Positions 47,586 to 55,444 of a DNA stretch of 64,000 nucleotides are shown one piece after another (position 1 is the stretch's first letter; each line of letters starts with the position of its first letter). Position numbers and translations under genes: made by a program. A model generated the notes under the pieces. It ran no database searches. It saw only the letters and a list, made by a program, of their open reading frames with translations, and was not told where the DNA came from. Origin of the DNA: Pontixanthobacter luteolus (lineage in GTDB: Bacteria > Pseudomonadota > Alphaproteobacteria > Sphingomonadales > Sphingomonadaceae). The stretch is taken from contig NZ_WTYP01000001.1 in the NCBI RefSeq assembly GCF_009828095.1, positions 558,001-622,000 of the forward strand, in the 5' to 3' direction.

Positions 47586-48800
47586 TTAAGCAGCCATTGC
47601 CTTTTCGAGGTTGTTCACAATCGCCTCGAAGAACTGTTCCGTGGTCAGCCAGTTCTGCTCCGGGCCGATCAACAGCGCGAGATCCTTCGTCATCTGGCCG
47701 CTTTCGACGGTCTCGATGCAAACACGCTCGAGCGTTTCGGCAAATTCGACGACTTCTGGCGTGTTATCGAACTTGCCGCGATACATCAGGCCGCGGGTCC
47801 ACGCGAAGATCGATGCGATCGGGTTGGTCGAAGTGGCCTTGCCTTCCTGATGCTGGCGATAGTGGCGCGTCACGGTACCGTGGGCGGCTTCTGCCTCTAC
47901 CGTCTTGCCGTCGGGCGTCATCAGAACCGAGGTCATCAGACCCAGCGAGCCAAAGCCCTGCGCGACGATGTCGGACTGAACGTCGCCGTCATAGTTCTTG
48001 CAGGCCCAGACGAATTTGCCGCTCCATTTCAGAGCTGCTGCGACCATGTCGTCGATCAGACGGTGCTCGTAGGTCAGGCCGTGCTTGTCGAAATCAGCCT
48101 TGTATTCCGCCTCGAACACTTCCTGGAACAGATCCTTGAAGCGGCCATCGTATTTTTTGAGGATGGTGTTCTTGGTCGAGAGATAGACCGGCCATTTGCG
48201 GTCAAGCCCGTAGGCGAAGCTTGCGCGGGCGAAATCGCGGATCGAATCGTCGAGGTTGTACATCGCCATCGCGACGCCGCTCGATTCGAATTCGAACACT
48301 TCGAGGTCGATGTTCTTGCCGTCTGCACCTTCGAACACGAGGCGCAGCTTGCCGGCACCGGGGATGAGGGTGTCGGTCGCACGGTACTGGTCACCAAATG
48401 CGTGACGACCCACGACGATCGGGTCGGTCCAGCCGGGTACGAGACGCGGCACGTTGTCGATTACGATCGGTTCACGGAAAACCACACCGCCCAGAATGTT
48501 GCGAATCGTGCCGTTTGGCGAACGCCACATTTTCTTGAGGCTGAATTCCTCAACGCGGGCTTCGTCAGGGGTGATGGTCGCGCATTTTACGCCGACGCCG
48601 TGTTCCTTGATTGCATTTGCTGCATCGATCGTGATCTGGTCGTCCGTTTCGTCGCGCTTTTCGATCGAGAGGTCGTAATATTTCAGATCGATATCAAGAT
48701 ATGGCAGGATCAGTCGCTCGCGGATCCACTGCCAGATGATCTTGGTCATTTCGTCGCCGTCGAGTTCGACAACGGGGTTTTTCACGGTGATTTTCGCCAT
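47586..48800 (-). CDS. icd: NADP-dependent isocitrate dehydrogenase
   Basis: 404 residues. Decarboxylates isocitrate to 2-oxoglutarate in the TCA cycle. It is of the eukaryote-like homodimer type usual in alphaproteobacteria: [16 protein letters not shown] at the start, [19 protein letters not shown] (substrate-binding Ser), and [10 protein letters not shown] near the C-terminus. Single-gene unit with its own terminator. Confidence 0.98.
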   Translation of the reverse strand: MAKITVKNPVVELDGDEMTKIIWQWIRERLILPYLDIDLKYYDLSIEKRDETDDQITIDAANAIKEHGVGVKCATITPDEARVEEFSLKKMWRSPNGTIRNILGGVVFREPIVIDNVPRLVPGWTDPIVVGRHAFGDQYRATDTLIPGAGKLRLVFEGADGKNIDLEVFEFESSGVAMAMYNLDDSIRDFARASFAYGLDRKWPVYLSTKNTILKKYDGRFKDLFQEVFEAEYKADFDKHGLTYEHRLIDDMVAAALKWSGKFVWACKNYDGDVQSDIVAQGFGSLGLMTSVLMTPDGKTVEAEAAHGTVTRHYRQHQEGKATSTNPIASIFAWTRGLMYRGKFDNTPEVVEFAETLERVCIETVESGQMTKDLALLIGPEQNWLTTEQFFEAIVNNLEKAMAA

Positions 48801-48916
48801 GTGCTTCCTGCTACCTTTTCAAGAGTTGGCCGCGCTTTAGCAGAGGAGGCACTAGAGGCAAGGTTAGGCAGCCGAAAACACGAAAGGCGCCGCACATGCG
48901 ACGCCTTTTGAGATGA

Positions 48917-48991
48917 TGGTGGGCGTAGAGAGAGTTGAACTCCCGACCCCTGCAATGTCAATACAGTGCTCTACCACTGAGCTATACGCCC
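48917..48991 (-). tRNA. tRNA-Val (GAC)
   Basis: Cloverleaf read on the minus strand: acceptor GGGCGTA pairs with TACGCCC; D arm GCTCAGTGGTAGAGC; anticodon arm CTGTA-TTGACAT-TGCAG with GAC at positions 34-36; T arm GGGAG-TTCAACT-CTCTC with one mismatch-type pair; discriminator A and an encoded CCA. GAC reads valine codons GUC/GUU. Confidence 0.95.
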
Positions 48992-49079
48992 GCACCATCA
49001 AAATGCTGCCGAAACAGCAGGAGCGCCCTCTAGCCGCACCGAACAGGCCGCGCAAGAGGGTGAAAGGGATAAATTCGCG

Positions 49080-49469
49080 TTAGAGGCTGGCGGCTGCCGC
49101 ATCCTCGAAAACGCGCTCAACCTCCAGCACGAGATCGCGCAGGTGAAACGGCTTCGAAAGAACCTTGGCAGTCGGCTGTTCGCGGCTTGCTTTCAGCGTC
49201 ACCGCGGCGAATCCAGTGATGAACATCACTTTGGTCCGAGGGCTTACCTCGTTGCAGCGCTGGGCCAGCTCGATCCCGTCCATTTCAGGCATGACGATGT
49301 CCGACAGCAGCAGGTCGAAATGCTGTGTTTCGAGCAGCGGTACGGCCTCGGTACCGCGATCGACGGAAACCACCTCGTATCCGGCTTTTTCCAGAGCGCG
49401 TGCAAGGTAGCCGCGCATGGCTTCTTCATCCTCGGCCAAAAGGATTCGCAGTGCAGATGTATCCGTCAT
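49080..49469 (-). CDS. cpdR: Single-domain response regulator CpdR
   Basis: 129 residues, receiver domain only. Acidic pocket LLAEDEEAMRG, phosphoacceptor Asp57 in LLLSDIVMPEMDGIE, Thr in MFITGF and Lys in VLSKPFH. In Caulobacter unphosphorylated CpdR primes ClpXP to degrade CtrA and other cell-cycle proteins and is phosphorylated via CckA-ChpT; cckA is 18 kb away here. The sequence MRGYLARALEKAGYEVV is characteristic. Two palindromes stand before the start codon. Confidence 0.92.
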   Translation of the reverse strand: MTDTSALRILLAEDEEAMRGYLARALEKAGYEVVSVDRGTEAVPLLETQHFDLLLSDIVMPEMDGIELAQRCNEVSPRTKVMFITGFAAVTLKASREQPTAKVLSKPFHLRDLVLEVERVFEDAAAASL

Positions 49470-49484
49470 TCGAGGGCGTTTAGC

Positions 49485-49524
49485 CCAATTGGCTTAAGAA
49501 ATCTTTGGCATTCGGCCAATTGGC
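49485..49524 (-). promoter_or_regulatory. Pair of CCAATTGG palindromes upstream of cpdR
   Basis: GCCCAATTGGCT (centre 49488/49489) and GGCCAATTGGCC (centre 49519/49520) lie 31 bp apart centre to centre, three helical turns, and 20 and 51 nt before the cpdR start codon. Could be an operator for a dimeric repressor or activator. Confidence 0.4.
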
Positions 49525-49572
49525 CTGCTTTGACACAAATGTTTTGATGGTTCAGCACAGCGACCTGAAAAC

Positions 49573-50541
49573 ATGACCATCGAGGTTTCGGCCTGGCCGG
49601 CCCGCGATGCTTTTAGTCGAACCGCGCGAAAGGTGCGAAGAACAGTGATTCCAGGGACGAGAAAAGCTGCATTTTCGCTTTCCATGACCGACGATGTTCC
49701 GATTCCGGTTGTAGTGGCCGTGCCGCACGCCGGGCGTACTTATCCAGAAAACTTGGTTCAGCGGATGAGGCGTCCCGAATATTCGCAGGTGCGGCTGGAA
49801 GATCGTTACATCGATCATGTCGGCACTGCGGCTGCACGCCAGACGGGGGCAGGGCTGTTGCTGGCTCATGCCCCGCGCGCCATGCTCGACCTCAATCGGG
49901 CCGCCGACGACATGGACTGGGAAATGGTTGCTGGCGGTGCGAGCAGCCCCGCAAAACACTCAATCGCCAATCGCCGCGCACGAAGCGGACTGGGCTTGGT
50001 GCCCCGGCGTCTTCCCGGACTAGGGGAGATCTGGACAGGTCAGATGGAGCGTGCCGAACTGGATGCGCGGATCACCAACATTCATTCACCCTACCACTCG
50101 GCATTGGCGGAGATGCTGGAACGGGTCAGAGACAAATGGGGCGCGGCCTTGCTGGTTGACCTTCATTCGATGCCGCCTCTGCGCAAAATGCATGAGGATG
50201 ATCGCGCGGCACAATTCGTGATCGGTGACCGGTTCGGGGCCAGCGCAGACGACCGGATTGTCGCCGCCGCACTTCAGAACCTGGCAGATCAGGGCGCCAT
50301 TGTCGCCCATAACCGCCCCTACGCCGGCGGTTACGTACTGGATCGGCATTCGTCCCCGGGACGCGGGATTCACGCCATACAGCTGGAAGTTTGCCGTTCG
50401 ACCTATCTCGATGGTTCTTTGACTACGACAACAGACAAGCTTCCTGAAGTCGCATCGGTCGTTGCGTCACTTGTGCGGGTTCTGGGCGAACTGGTTGCCC
50501 GACTGGGCCGTTCAGGCGCGCTGCCGCTCGCCGCCGAATAA
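49573..50541 (+). CDS. N-formylglutamate amidohydrolase family protein
   Basis: 322 residues from the ATG at 49573; an in-frame ATG at 49684 just before the conserved domain is an alternative, and neither has a strong ribosome site. Zinc-dependent fold: VVVAVPHAGRTYPEN, then DRYIDHVG, APRAMLDLNRAADDMDW, LLVDLHSMPP and VLDRHSSPGRGIHAIQLEVCRS. HutG-type members release formate from N-formylglutamate in histidine breakdown, but no hut gene is nearby. Similar genes sit next to cpdR in other alphaproteobacteria (from memory). Confidence 0.88.
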   Translation: MTIEVSAWPARDAFSRTARKVRRTVIPGTRKAAFSLSMTDDVPIPVVVAVPHAGRTYPENLVQRMRRPEYSQVRLEDRYIDHVGTAAARQTGAGLLLAHAPRAMLDLNRAADDMDWEMVAGGASSPAKHSIANRRARSGLGLVPRRLPGLGEIWTGQMERAELDARITNIHSPYHSALAEMLERVRDKWGAALLVDLHSMPPLRKMHEDDRAAQFVIGDRFGASADDRIVAAALQNLADQGAIVAHNRPYAGGYVLDRHSSPGRGIHAIQLEVCRSTYLDGSLTTTTDKLPEVASVVASLVRVLGELVARLGRSGALPLAAE

Positions 50542-50555
50542 GCCTTTCAGACAAG

Positions 50556-50588
50556 AAAAAACCACCTCGTGCAAATCGCACGAGGTGG
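50556..50588 (-). terminator. Rho-independent terminator downstream of the sapC-like gene
   Basis: On the minus strand CCACCTCGTGC-GATTT-GCACGAGGTGG is followed by TTTTTT. It lies about 150 nt past the SapC stop; the space between shows no gene. On the plus strand it lacks a T tract. Confidence 0.7.
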
Positions 50589-50735
50589 CCAAGGTTCAGG
50601 GAGGAGGCACGCCGTGGCGTACCCATCCGGATGGCTATGAGGGGGGAGTGCCATCCGAATACTGTCCAAATAGTAAGGGGGCCGAAGCTCTTCAACCCCG
50701 GCCCACCTTCAAAATTGTATCAGTTTGTCGTGCGC

Positions 50736-51536
50736 TCAGGCGCCTGCAGCGGGTTCAGTCGCAGTCGGTAATCGCGGGCCTTTGCCCTGGCCGGTTTGGC
50801 GGGCAAAGATCGAACGCATCAGGTCGAGCGACATCATGTGGGCCTGCGACAAGGCAAGCATGCCGTTCTTGTTCCATTCACGAACCAGATCACCGCGAAG
50901 ATCGGCGAACTTTTCCTGATTGATCATCTGGAAACCGCGATAAATGAACGGTTTGTCGGGACTATCATTCAGCGCAATCGAGATTTCGCCATCCATTAGC
51001 AAATCGTGCTTTTTCAGTTCGTCGACGAAAGCCTTGGTGCGCTGGCCTGCGCCTTCGAAATGTTCGCAGAACTGTAGAATACCCTGAGTGGTTTCAGACG
51101 GCTTGCCCTCGCTGTCGAACAGAGCTGTGCCTTCTTCGTACTCGCCCACCGCACCAACGGTCGGGTCGAAACAAAGCGACAGTTCTTCACTGTCGGGCTT
51201 CAGCTTGGCCAGCATGAACGGATAACGGCGAATGTAGGCAGGAAGGTAAATCGGGTCGGTCACCTTGCCGCTGTCGTCGACAAATACGTTTACACCTTCA
51301 TTCAGGCCCATGAGCGCCAGTGGAAGTGGATTTTCGCCTGACGAAAAGACGATCGGAAAATAGCGCTGCGCCTGAACAAACTCATCGACGGTCAGCGGGA
51401 TTGCGTGCGCACTCTTCAGCCACTCGGCGGAATCCATCGGACGGCTCTTCCAGTTCGCGTGATCGCGGCTGTTGAGCGGCATGAGGTCTTTATAAAACAG
51501 GGGCAGTTGGGGCTGCGGCGCGCTCGCCATGGACAT
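50736..51536 (-). CDS. SapC family protein
   Basis: 266 residues, no signal peptide. Landmarks: PLFYKDLMPLNSRDHANWK, ALMGLNEGVNVFVDD, PAYIRRYPFML, CFDP and the C-terminal FIYRGFQMINQEKFADLRGD. SapC is named from a Campylobacter S-layer locus, but the alphaproteobacterial members have no established function and no S-layer gene is nearby. Monocistronic with a terminator downstream. Confidence 0.9.
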   Translation of the reverse strand: MSMASAPQPQLPLFYKDLMPLNSRDHANWKSRPMDSAEWLKSAHAIPLTVDEFVQAQRYFPIVFSSGENPLPLALMGLNEGVNVFVDDSGKVTDPIYLPAYIRRYPFMLAKLKPDSEELSLCFDPTVGAVGEYEEGTALFDSEGKPSETTQGILQFCEHFEGAGQRTKAFVDELKKHDLLMDGEISIALNDSPDKPFIYRGFQMINQEKFADLRGDLVREWNKNGMLALSQAHMMSLDLMRSIFARQTGQGKGPRLPTATEPAAGA

Positions 51537-51616
51537 TCTCCGGTAGATCTAATCAAGAAAACATATGTCTGGTGGACGACCAGTATTCGAGCGCCCTCCC
51601 ATGTGAAGCGCGCGCT

Positions 51617-53080
51617 TTAAGGGTTCGTGCCCGAGCGCGCAAGCGGAACAAGTTTTCCGGGATTGAACAGACACTGCGGATCAAGCGCATTCTTGATCGT
51701 TTGCATGAGCGAGATCGAAACCGGGTCTCCGAGCCGTTCCAGTTCGGCAAGTTTCATTTGTCCGATACCGTGTTCAGCGCTTATCGATCCGCCCCATTCG
51801 GTAACAAGATCATGGACGAAGCTGCTGATTTTCTTGCCTTCTGCTTTTTCCCATTGCCCGGGAACCGCGTTAGGCGGGGCGATCACATGAAAGTGGACGT
51901 TGCCATCGCCAAGATGCCCGAATGCCACAGCCTTGGTCTCTGCGAAGCGTTCCTGAACCGCGGGCAGGGCGGCCGCGACAAAGTCCGCCATTTTGTCCAC
52001 CGGAACTGAAATATCGTGTTGCATCGCCGGCCCGATTGCGCGTTCGGCAGAAGAAATCGAATCGCGCAAATGCCACATCTGTTCGGCTTGGGTTTCGCTG
52101 GCTGCGATGGTTGCGTCTTCAATCAGACCGAGTTCCAAAGCGCTTCCCAGAATGGTCTCTGCCAAATCGGGCAGAGCATCAGGCTTGTCCTTTGGCGCGG
52201 CGAGTTCGATCAACGCGTTCCACGGGTGCATTTCTGCCAGGGGAGCCTTCTGCTCGGGTTGATGGTTGAGGACCGCCTGTAAACTGTGCTGCGGAATGAC
52301 TTCGAATCCTTCGAGTTGTTCGTTAGCCTGATCCTGGAAGTGCAGTAGCAATTTGCGCGCATCCAGAATGCTGGAGAGGCCCGCCCACATGACGGCGCGG
52401 CCGCCGATTTCGGGGAGCAAACGCAGGGTGGCCCCAGTCACAATTCCCAATGTGCCTTCCGATCCGATCAAAAGCTGCTTCAGATCGAAACCTCGATTGT
52501 CCTTTTTCAGCGGGGTTAGCGAATTGAAAATCTGGCCATCGGGCAGCACCGCTTCCAGTCCGGCGACCTGCGCGCGCATGGTCCCGTGGCGCAACACCTG
52601 TGTGCCCCCGGCGTTGGTCGAAATAAGCCCGCCAATGGTGGCAGAGCCCTTACCGCCGAGCGTCAACGGGAAACGAAGCCGCTTCGTCTCTGCGGCTTCG
52701 TGCAAGGTCTGCAGGATCACGCCCGCATCGCAGGTCACACTGCGTTCTTCTTCGTTGAGGGCGCGAATCGCATTCATTCTGCGCAGGCTGAGTATGATCG
52801 ACTTGCCGCCTTCATCAGGGGTGGCGCCGCCAGACATTCCGCTGTTTCCGCCTTGCGGCACAATCGCGACGCCATGCCTGGTGCATATCCTGACAAGTGC
52901 AGCCACTTGTGCGGTGGATGCAGGAGAGGCCATTGCCAGCGCCGATCCGGAATAACGGCCGCGCCAGTCGGTCAGCCAGGGTTCCATGTCCTCGTAGTTG
53001 GAGGTTAGGCCCTTGGGTCCGAGTACAGAACCTGCTTCGCTCAGGAAGTGATCGAACTGGTGAGGAATCTTTTCTGCCAT
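51617..53080 (-). CDS. FAD-linked D-2-hydroxyacid dehydrogenase (D2HGDH/GlcD-like)
   Basis: 487 residues from the ATG at 53080; the longer frame to 53182 adds an unlike N-terminus. FAD-binding PCMH domain with VPQGGNSGMSGGATPD, LGGKGSATIGGLISTNAGG and GSEGTLGIVTGATL, then the C-terminal cap with FGHLGDGNVHFHVI and EHGIGQMKL. Family members oxidise D-2-hydroxyglutarate, D-lactate or glycolate and pass electrons to quinone or a cytochrome. Resembles D-2-hydroxyglutarate dehydrogenases most, though substrate is inferred. Monocistronic. Confidence 0.9.
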   Translation of the reverse strand: MAEKIPHQFDHFLSEAGSVLGPKGLTSNYEDMEPWLTDWRGRYSGSALAMASPASTAQVAALVRICTRHGVAIVPQGGNSGMSGGATPDEGGKSIILSLRRMNAIRALNEEERSVTCDAGVILQTLHEAAETKRLRFPLTLGGKGSATIGGLISTNAGGTQVLRHGTMRAQVAGLEAVLPDGQIFNSLTPLKKDNRGFDLKQLLIGSEGTLGIVTGATLRLLPEIGGRAVMWAGLSSILDARKLLLHFQDQANEQLEGFEVIPQHSLQAVLNHQPEQKAPLAEMHPWNALIELAAPKDKPDALPDLAETILGSALELGLIEDATIAASETQAEQMWHLRDSISSAERAIGPAMQHDISVPVDKMADFVAAALPAVQERFAETKAVAFGHLGDGNVHFHVIAPPNAVPGQWEKAEGKKISSFVHDLVTEWGGSISAEHGIGQMKLAELERLGDPVSISLMQTIKNALDPQCLFNPGKLVPLARSGTNP

Positions 53081-53239
53081 GCTGCACTCTATTGCACAGC
53101 GGATACATTGCGCACCACCACTTGCATGGTTTGGGTTTCCAATTAAGCCAACATTCAAGCTTCGCAGGTATAGAGGGCACACACACCGCCCTGCCAGTAA
53201 GCAAACATGGGGCGGATTGGGGAGTTACCTGACTGATTT

Positions 53240-53788
53240 ATGCCAAGCCTGACCGTCTTGATAGCGCCATTGGTGCTTTTGCTGCCTGGTGCAGCCAGCG
53301 GCGAAGCTGCGGGTGATCAGCAGGCGCTTACGCCTCAGGCTCAGAGCGACCAACCGGTATTCAGCGATGACTGGCTCGGGCTGGAGGATGCAGGCGCGAT
53401 GCCGATCCAGCGCCAGGTTCGAATCCAGCAGCGGGTTATCATCCGGGTGTCTCCGCGCAGCCCCAGCGTGCGTCAGAACCTGATGGCGGACCTGCCCCAG
53501 CGTGAGCGCCCTACAAAAGTCGTAGAACGCAAGATTGGCAAATGCGTTGATATGAGCAGCATCGCCGGCGTTCAGCCGACGCGCGATAACCGGCTGATGC
53601 TATACATGCGCGACCAACGCATGATTGCGGCAAATTTGGAAAAAGCGTGCTCTGCGCGTGACTTCTATTCCGGCTTTTATGTCGAGCCTAGCAAAGACGG
53701 GCGGCTTTGCATCGACCGGGACAAGCTGCAATCGAGGACCGGGGCGAAGTGCGAACTGAGCCGAATCCGGCAATTGGTTGCTGACTAG
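53240..53788 (+). CDS. Exported hypothetical protein
   Basis: 182 residues. Signal peptide (about 1-22: SLTVLIAPLVLLLPGAASG), a disordered Gln/Ser-rich stretch, then a basic beta-like region (VRIQQRVIIRVSPRSP) and a C-terminal domain with four cysteines (GKCVD, KACSA, RLCID, AKCEL), probably two disulfides. No family recognised. A hairpin that may terminate it follows. Confidence 0.7.
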   Translation: MPSLTVLIAPLVLLLPGAASGEAAGDQQALTPQAQSDQPVFSDDWLGLEDAGAMPIQRQVRIQQRVIIRVSPRSPSVRQNLMADLPQRERPTKVVERKIGKCVDMSSIAGVQPTRDNRLMLYMRDQRMIAANLEKACSARDFYSGFYVEPSKDGRLCIDRDKLQSRTGAKCELSRIRQLVAD

Positions 53789-53842
53789 GCAGGCTCGCCG
53801 CTCTGGCTCCATGCCGCTCCAGTGCGGCAATTCTTGACTTTT

Positions 53843-53875
53843 CGCCGCCTTGCGCGCAGAGGCTGCGGCGGTTTT
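53843..53875 (+). terminator. Probable terminator after the exported hypothetical gene
   Basis: CGCCGC...GCGGCG stem with further weak pairing inside, followed by GTTTTA, about 55 nt after the stop codon. Confidence 0.45.
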
Positions 53876-53936
53876 ACGCTTGGGCACAGTGCCTTGGCGG
53901 AAACGGGCACCATGCCCTCGTTTATCCGGATAATCT

Positions 53937-55349
53937 ATGTCATTTGCCGATCTCGGCCTTTCCGATGAGTTGTTAAAAGCGGTCGAAGAGGCCGGCTACA
54001 CCGAACCTACGCCGATTCAGGAGCAGGCTATCCCTGCCATCCTGATGATGAAGGACCTGATTGGCATCGCCCAAACGGGTACGGGTAAAACCGCAAGCTT
54101 CGTCTTGCCGATGATCGACGTGATGGCTGCTGGCCGCCGCCGCGCACTGATGCCGCGGTCGCTCATTCTGGAGCCGACCCGCGAACTGGCTGCACAAGTT
54201 GCAGAAAACTTTGAAAAGTACGGTGCAAACCACGATCTGAAAATGGCGCTGTTGATCGGCGGCGTGCAGATGGGCGACCAGTTGAAGGCGCTGAACGAAG
54301 GTGTCGATGTCCTGATCGCAACTCCGGGCCGATTGATGGACCTGTTCGAGCGCGGCAAGATCATGCTCAACGGCTGCGAACTGCTGGTAATCGACGAAGC
54401 GGACCGGATGCTCGACATGGGCTTCATCCCTGATATCGAATTCATCTGCGACAAGCTGCCTGAAACCCGCCAGACGATGCTGTTTTCGGCAACAATGCCG
54501 CCGGTTATCAAAAAGCTGGCTGACAAGTTTCTGACTAACCCGAAACAGATCGAAGTGAGCCGGGCCGGTAACACGAACGAAAATATCACTGCGTTCAGGG
54601 TCAACGTCAAACCGCGCCAGAAGCGCGAAACGCTCGAATGGCTGCTGCGCAACGATCATGTCGATACGGCGATCATCTTCTCGAACAAGAAGACGACCGT
54701 TCGCGAATTGAACAAACAGCTTCAGCAAAGCGGGTTCAAAAGCGGCGAGATCCACGGGGATATCGATCAGGCGACACGTCAGAAAGAACTCGAAGGGTTC
54801 AAATCGGGCGATATCAATATTCTGGTGGCCTCGGATGTTGCTGCACGCGGCCTCGACATCAAGGGCGTCAGCCACGTATTCAATTATGATACGCCGTGGC
54901 ACCCCGATGATTACGTCCACCGCATCGGCCGCACAGGCCGGGCAGGGGCAAAAGGCCGGGCTTTCACCTTTGTGACAGACGCTGACGCAGAAGCGATCGA
55001 CAATGTCGAGAAGCTGACCAAGAGCAAGATCAAGGTCTTCGGCAAGGACGATGTCCGCGTAGAGCTGACTGAAGCGCCCAAGCCGCCGCGTGCGCCAAAG
55101 CCGAAGAAGGACGATGTTGGCGCTCCGAAGGAAACACGTTCGAGAAAAAGCGCTGACAGCGACGATCGCGAAGCTAAAGGCCCCAAAGAGGCACGGGACG
55201 AGCAACCCAGAAAGCCGCGCCGCGACAAGGCAGATCGCACTGATAAGCCGAAATCACGCCGCAATTACCGCGACGAGGATTCCGAGCCGGTACCCGCGGG
55301 CGAGTGGAATGGTCCCAAACCTGATTTCCTGAGCGTAGGGTTCGACTGA
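53937..55349 (+). CDS. DEAD-box RNA helicase (RhlE-like)
   Basis: 470 residues. Full motif set: Q motif TEPTPIQEQAIP, Walker A AQTGTGKTASF, PTRELAAQ, TPGRLMD, DEADRMLDMGF, SATMPP, and HRIGRTGR. The C-terminal tail (about 380-470) is highly charged and basic, typical of RNA-binding extensions. Likely roles are ribosome assembly and cold-shock RNA remodelling; assignment to RhlE is by overall likeness. Convergent with the UvrD/PcrA gene. Confidence 0.93.
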   Translation: MSFADLGLSDELLKAVEEAGYTEPTPIQEQAIPAILMMKDLIGIAQTGTGKTASFVLPMIDVMAAGRRRALMPRSLILEPTRELAAQVAENFEKYGANHDLKMALLIGGVQMGDQLKALNEGVDVLIATPGRLMDLFERGKIMLNGCELLVIDEADRMLDMGFIPDIEFICDKLPETRQTMLFSATMPPVIKKLADKFLTNPKQIEVSRAGNTNENITAFRVNVKPRQKRETLEWLLRNDHVDTAIIFSNKKTTVRELNKQLQQSGFKSGEIHGDIDQATRQKELEGFKSGDINILVASDVAARGLDIKGVSHVFNYDTPWHPDDYVHRIGRTGRAGAKGRAFTFVTDADAEAIDNVEKLTKSKIKVFGKDDVRVELTEAPKPPRAPKPKKDDVGAPKETRSRKSADSDDREAKGPKEARDEQPRKPRRDKADRTDKPKSRRNYRDEDSEPVPAGEWNGPKPDFLSVGFD

Positions 55350-55444
55350 CAGCTTAATCAGTGTCAGGATTGAAATTCTGCCGCCTTGGCGGGCGTGATG
55401 CACGCCTGCCAGTCGCAGCATGGCGACTGCGCAAGCAGCATGTA

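Noticed and set aside
53600-53887. Small Lys/Ala-rich minus-strand ORF beginning MPKRKTAAASARKAAK
   Set aside because: It overlaps the 3' end of the exported protein gene on the plus strand and the hairpin assigned to it; only a GTG start without ribosome site.
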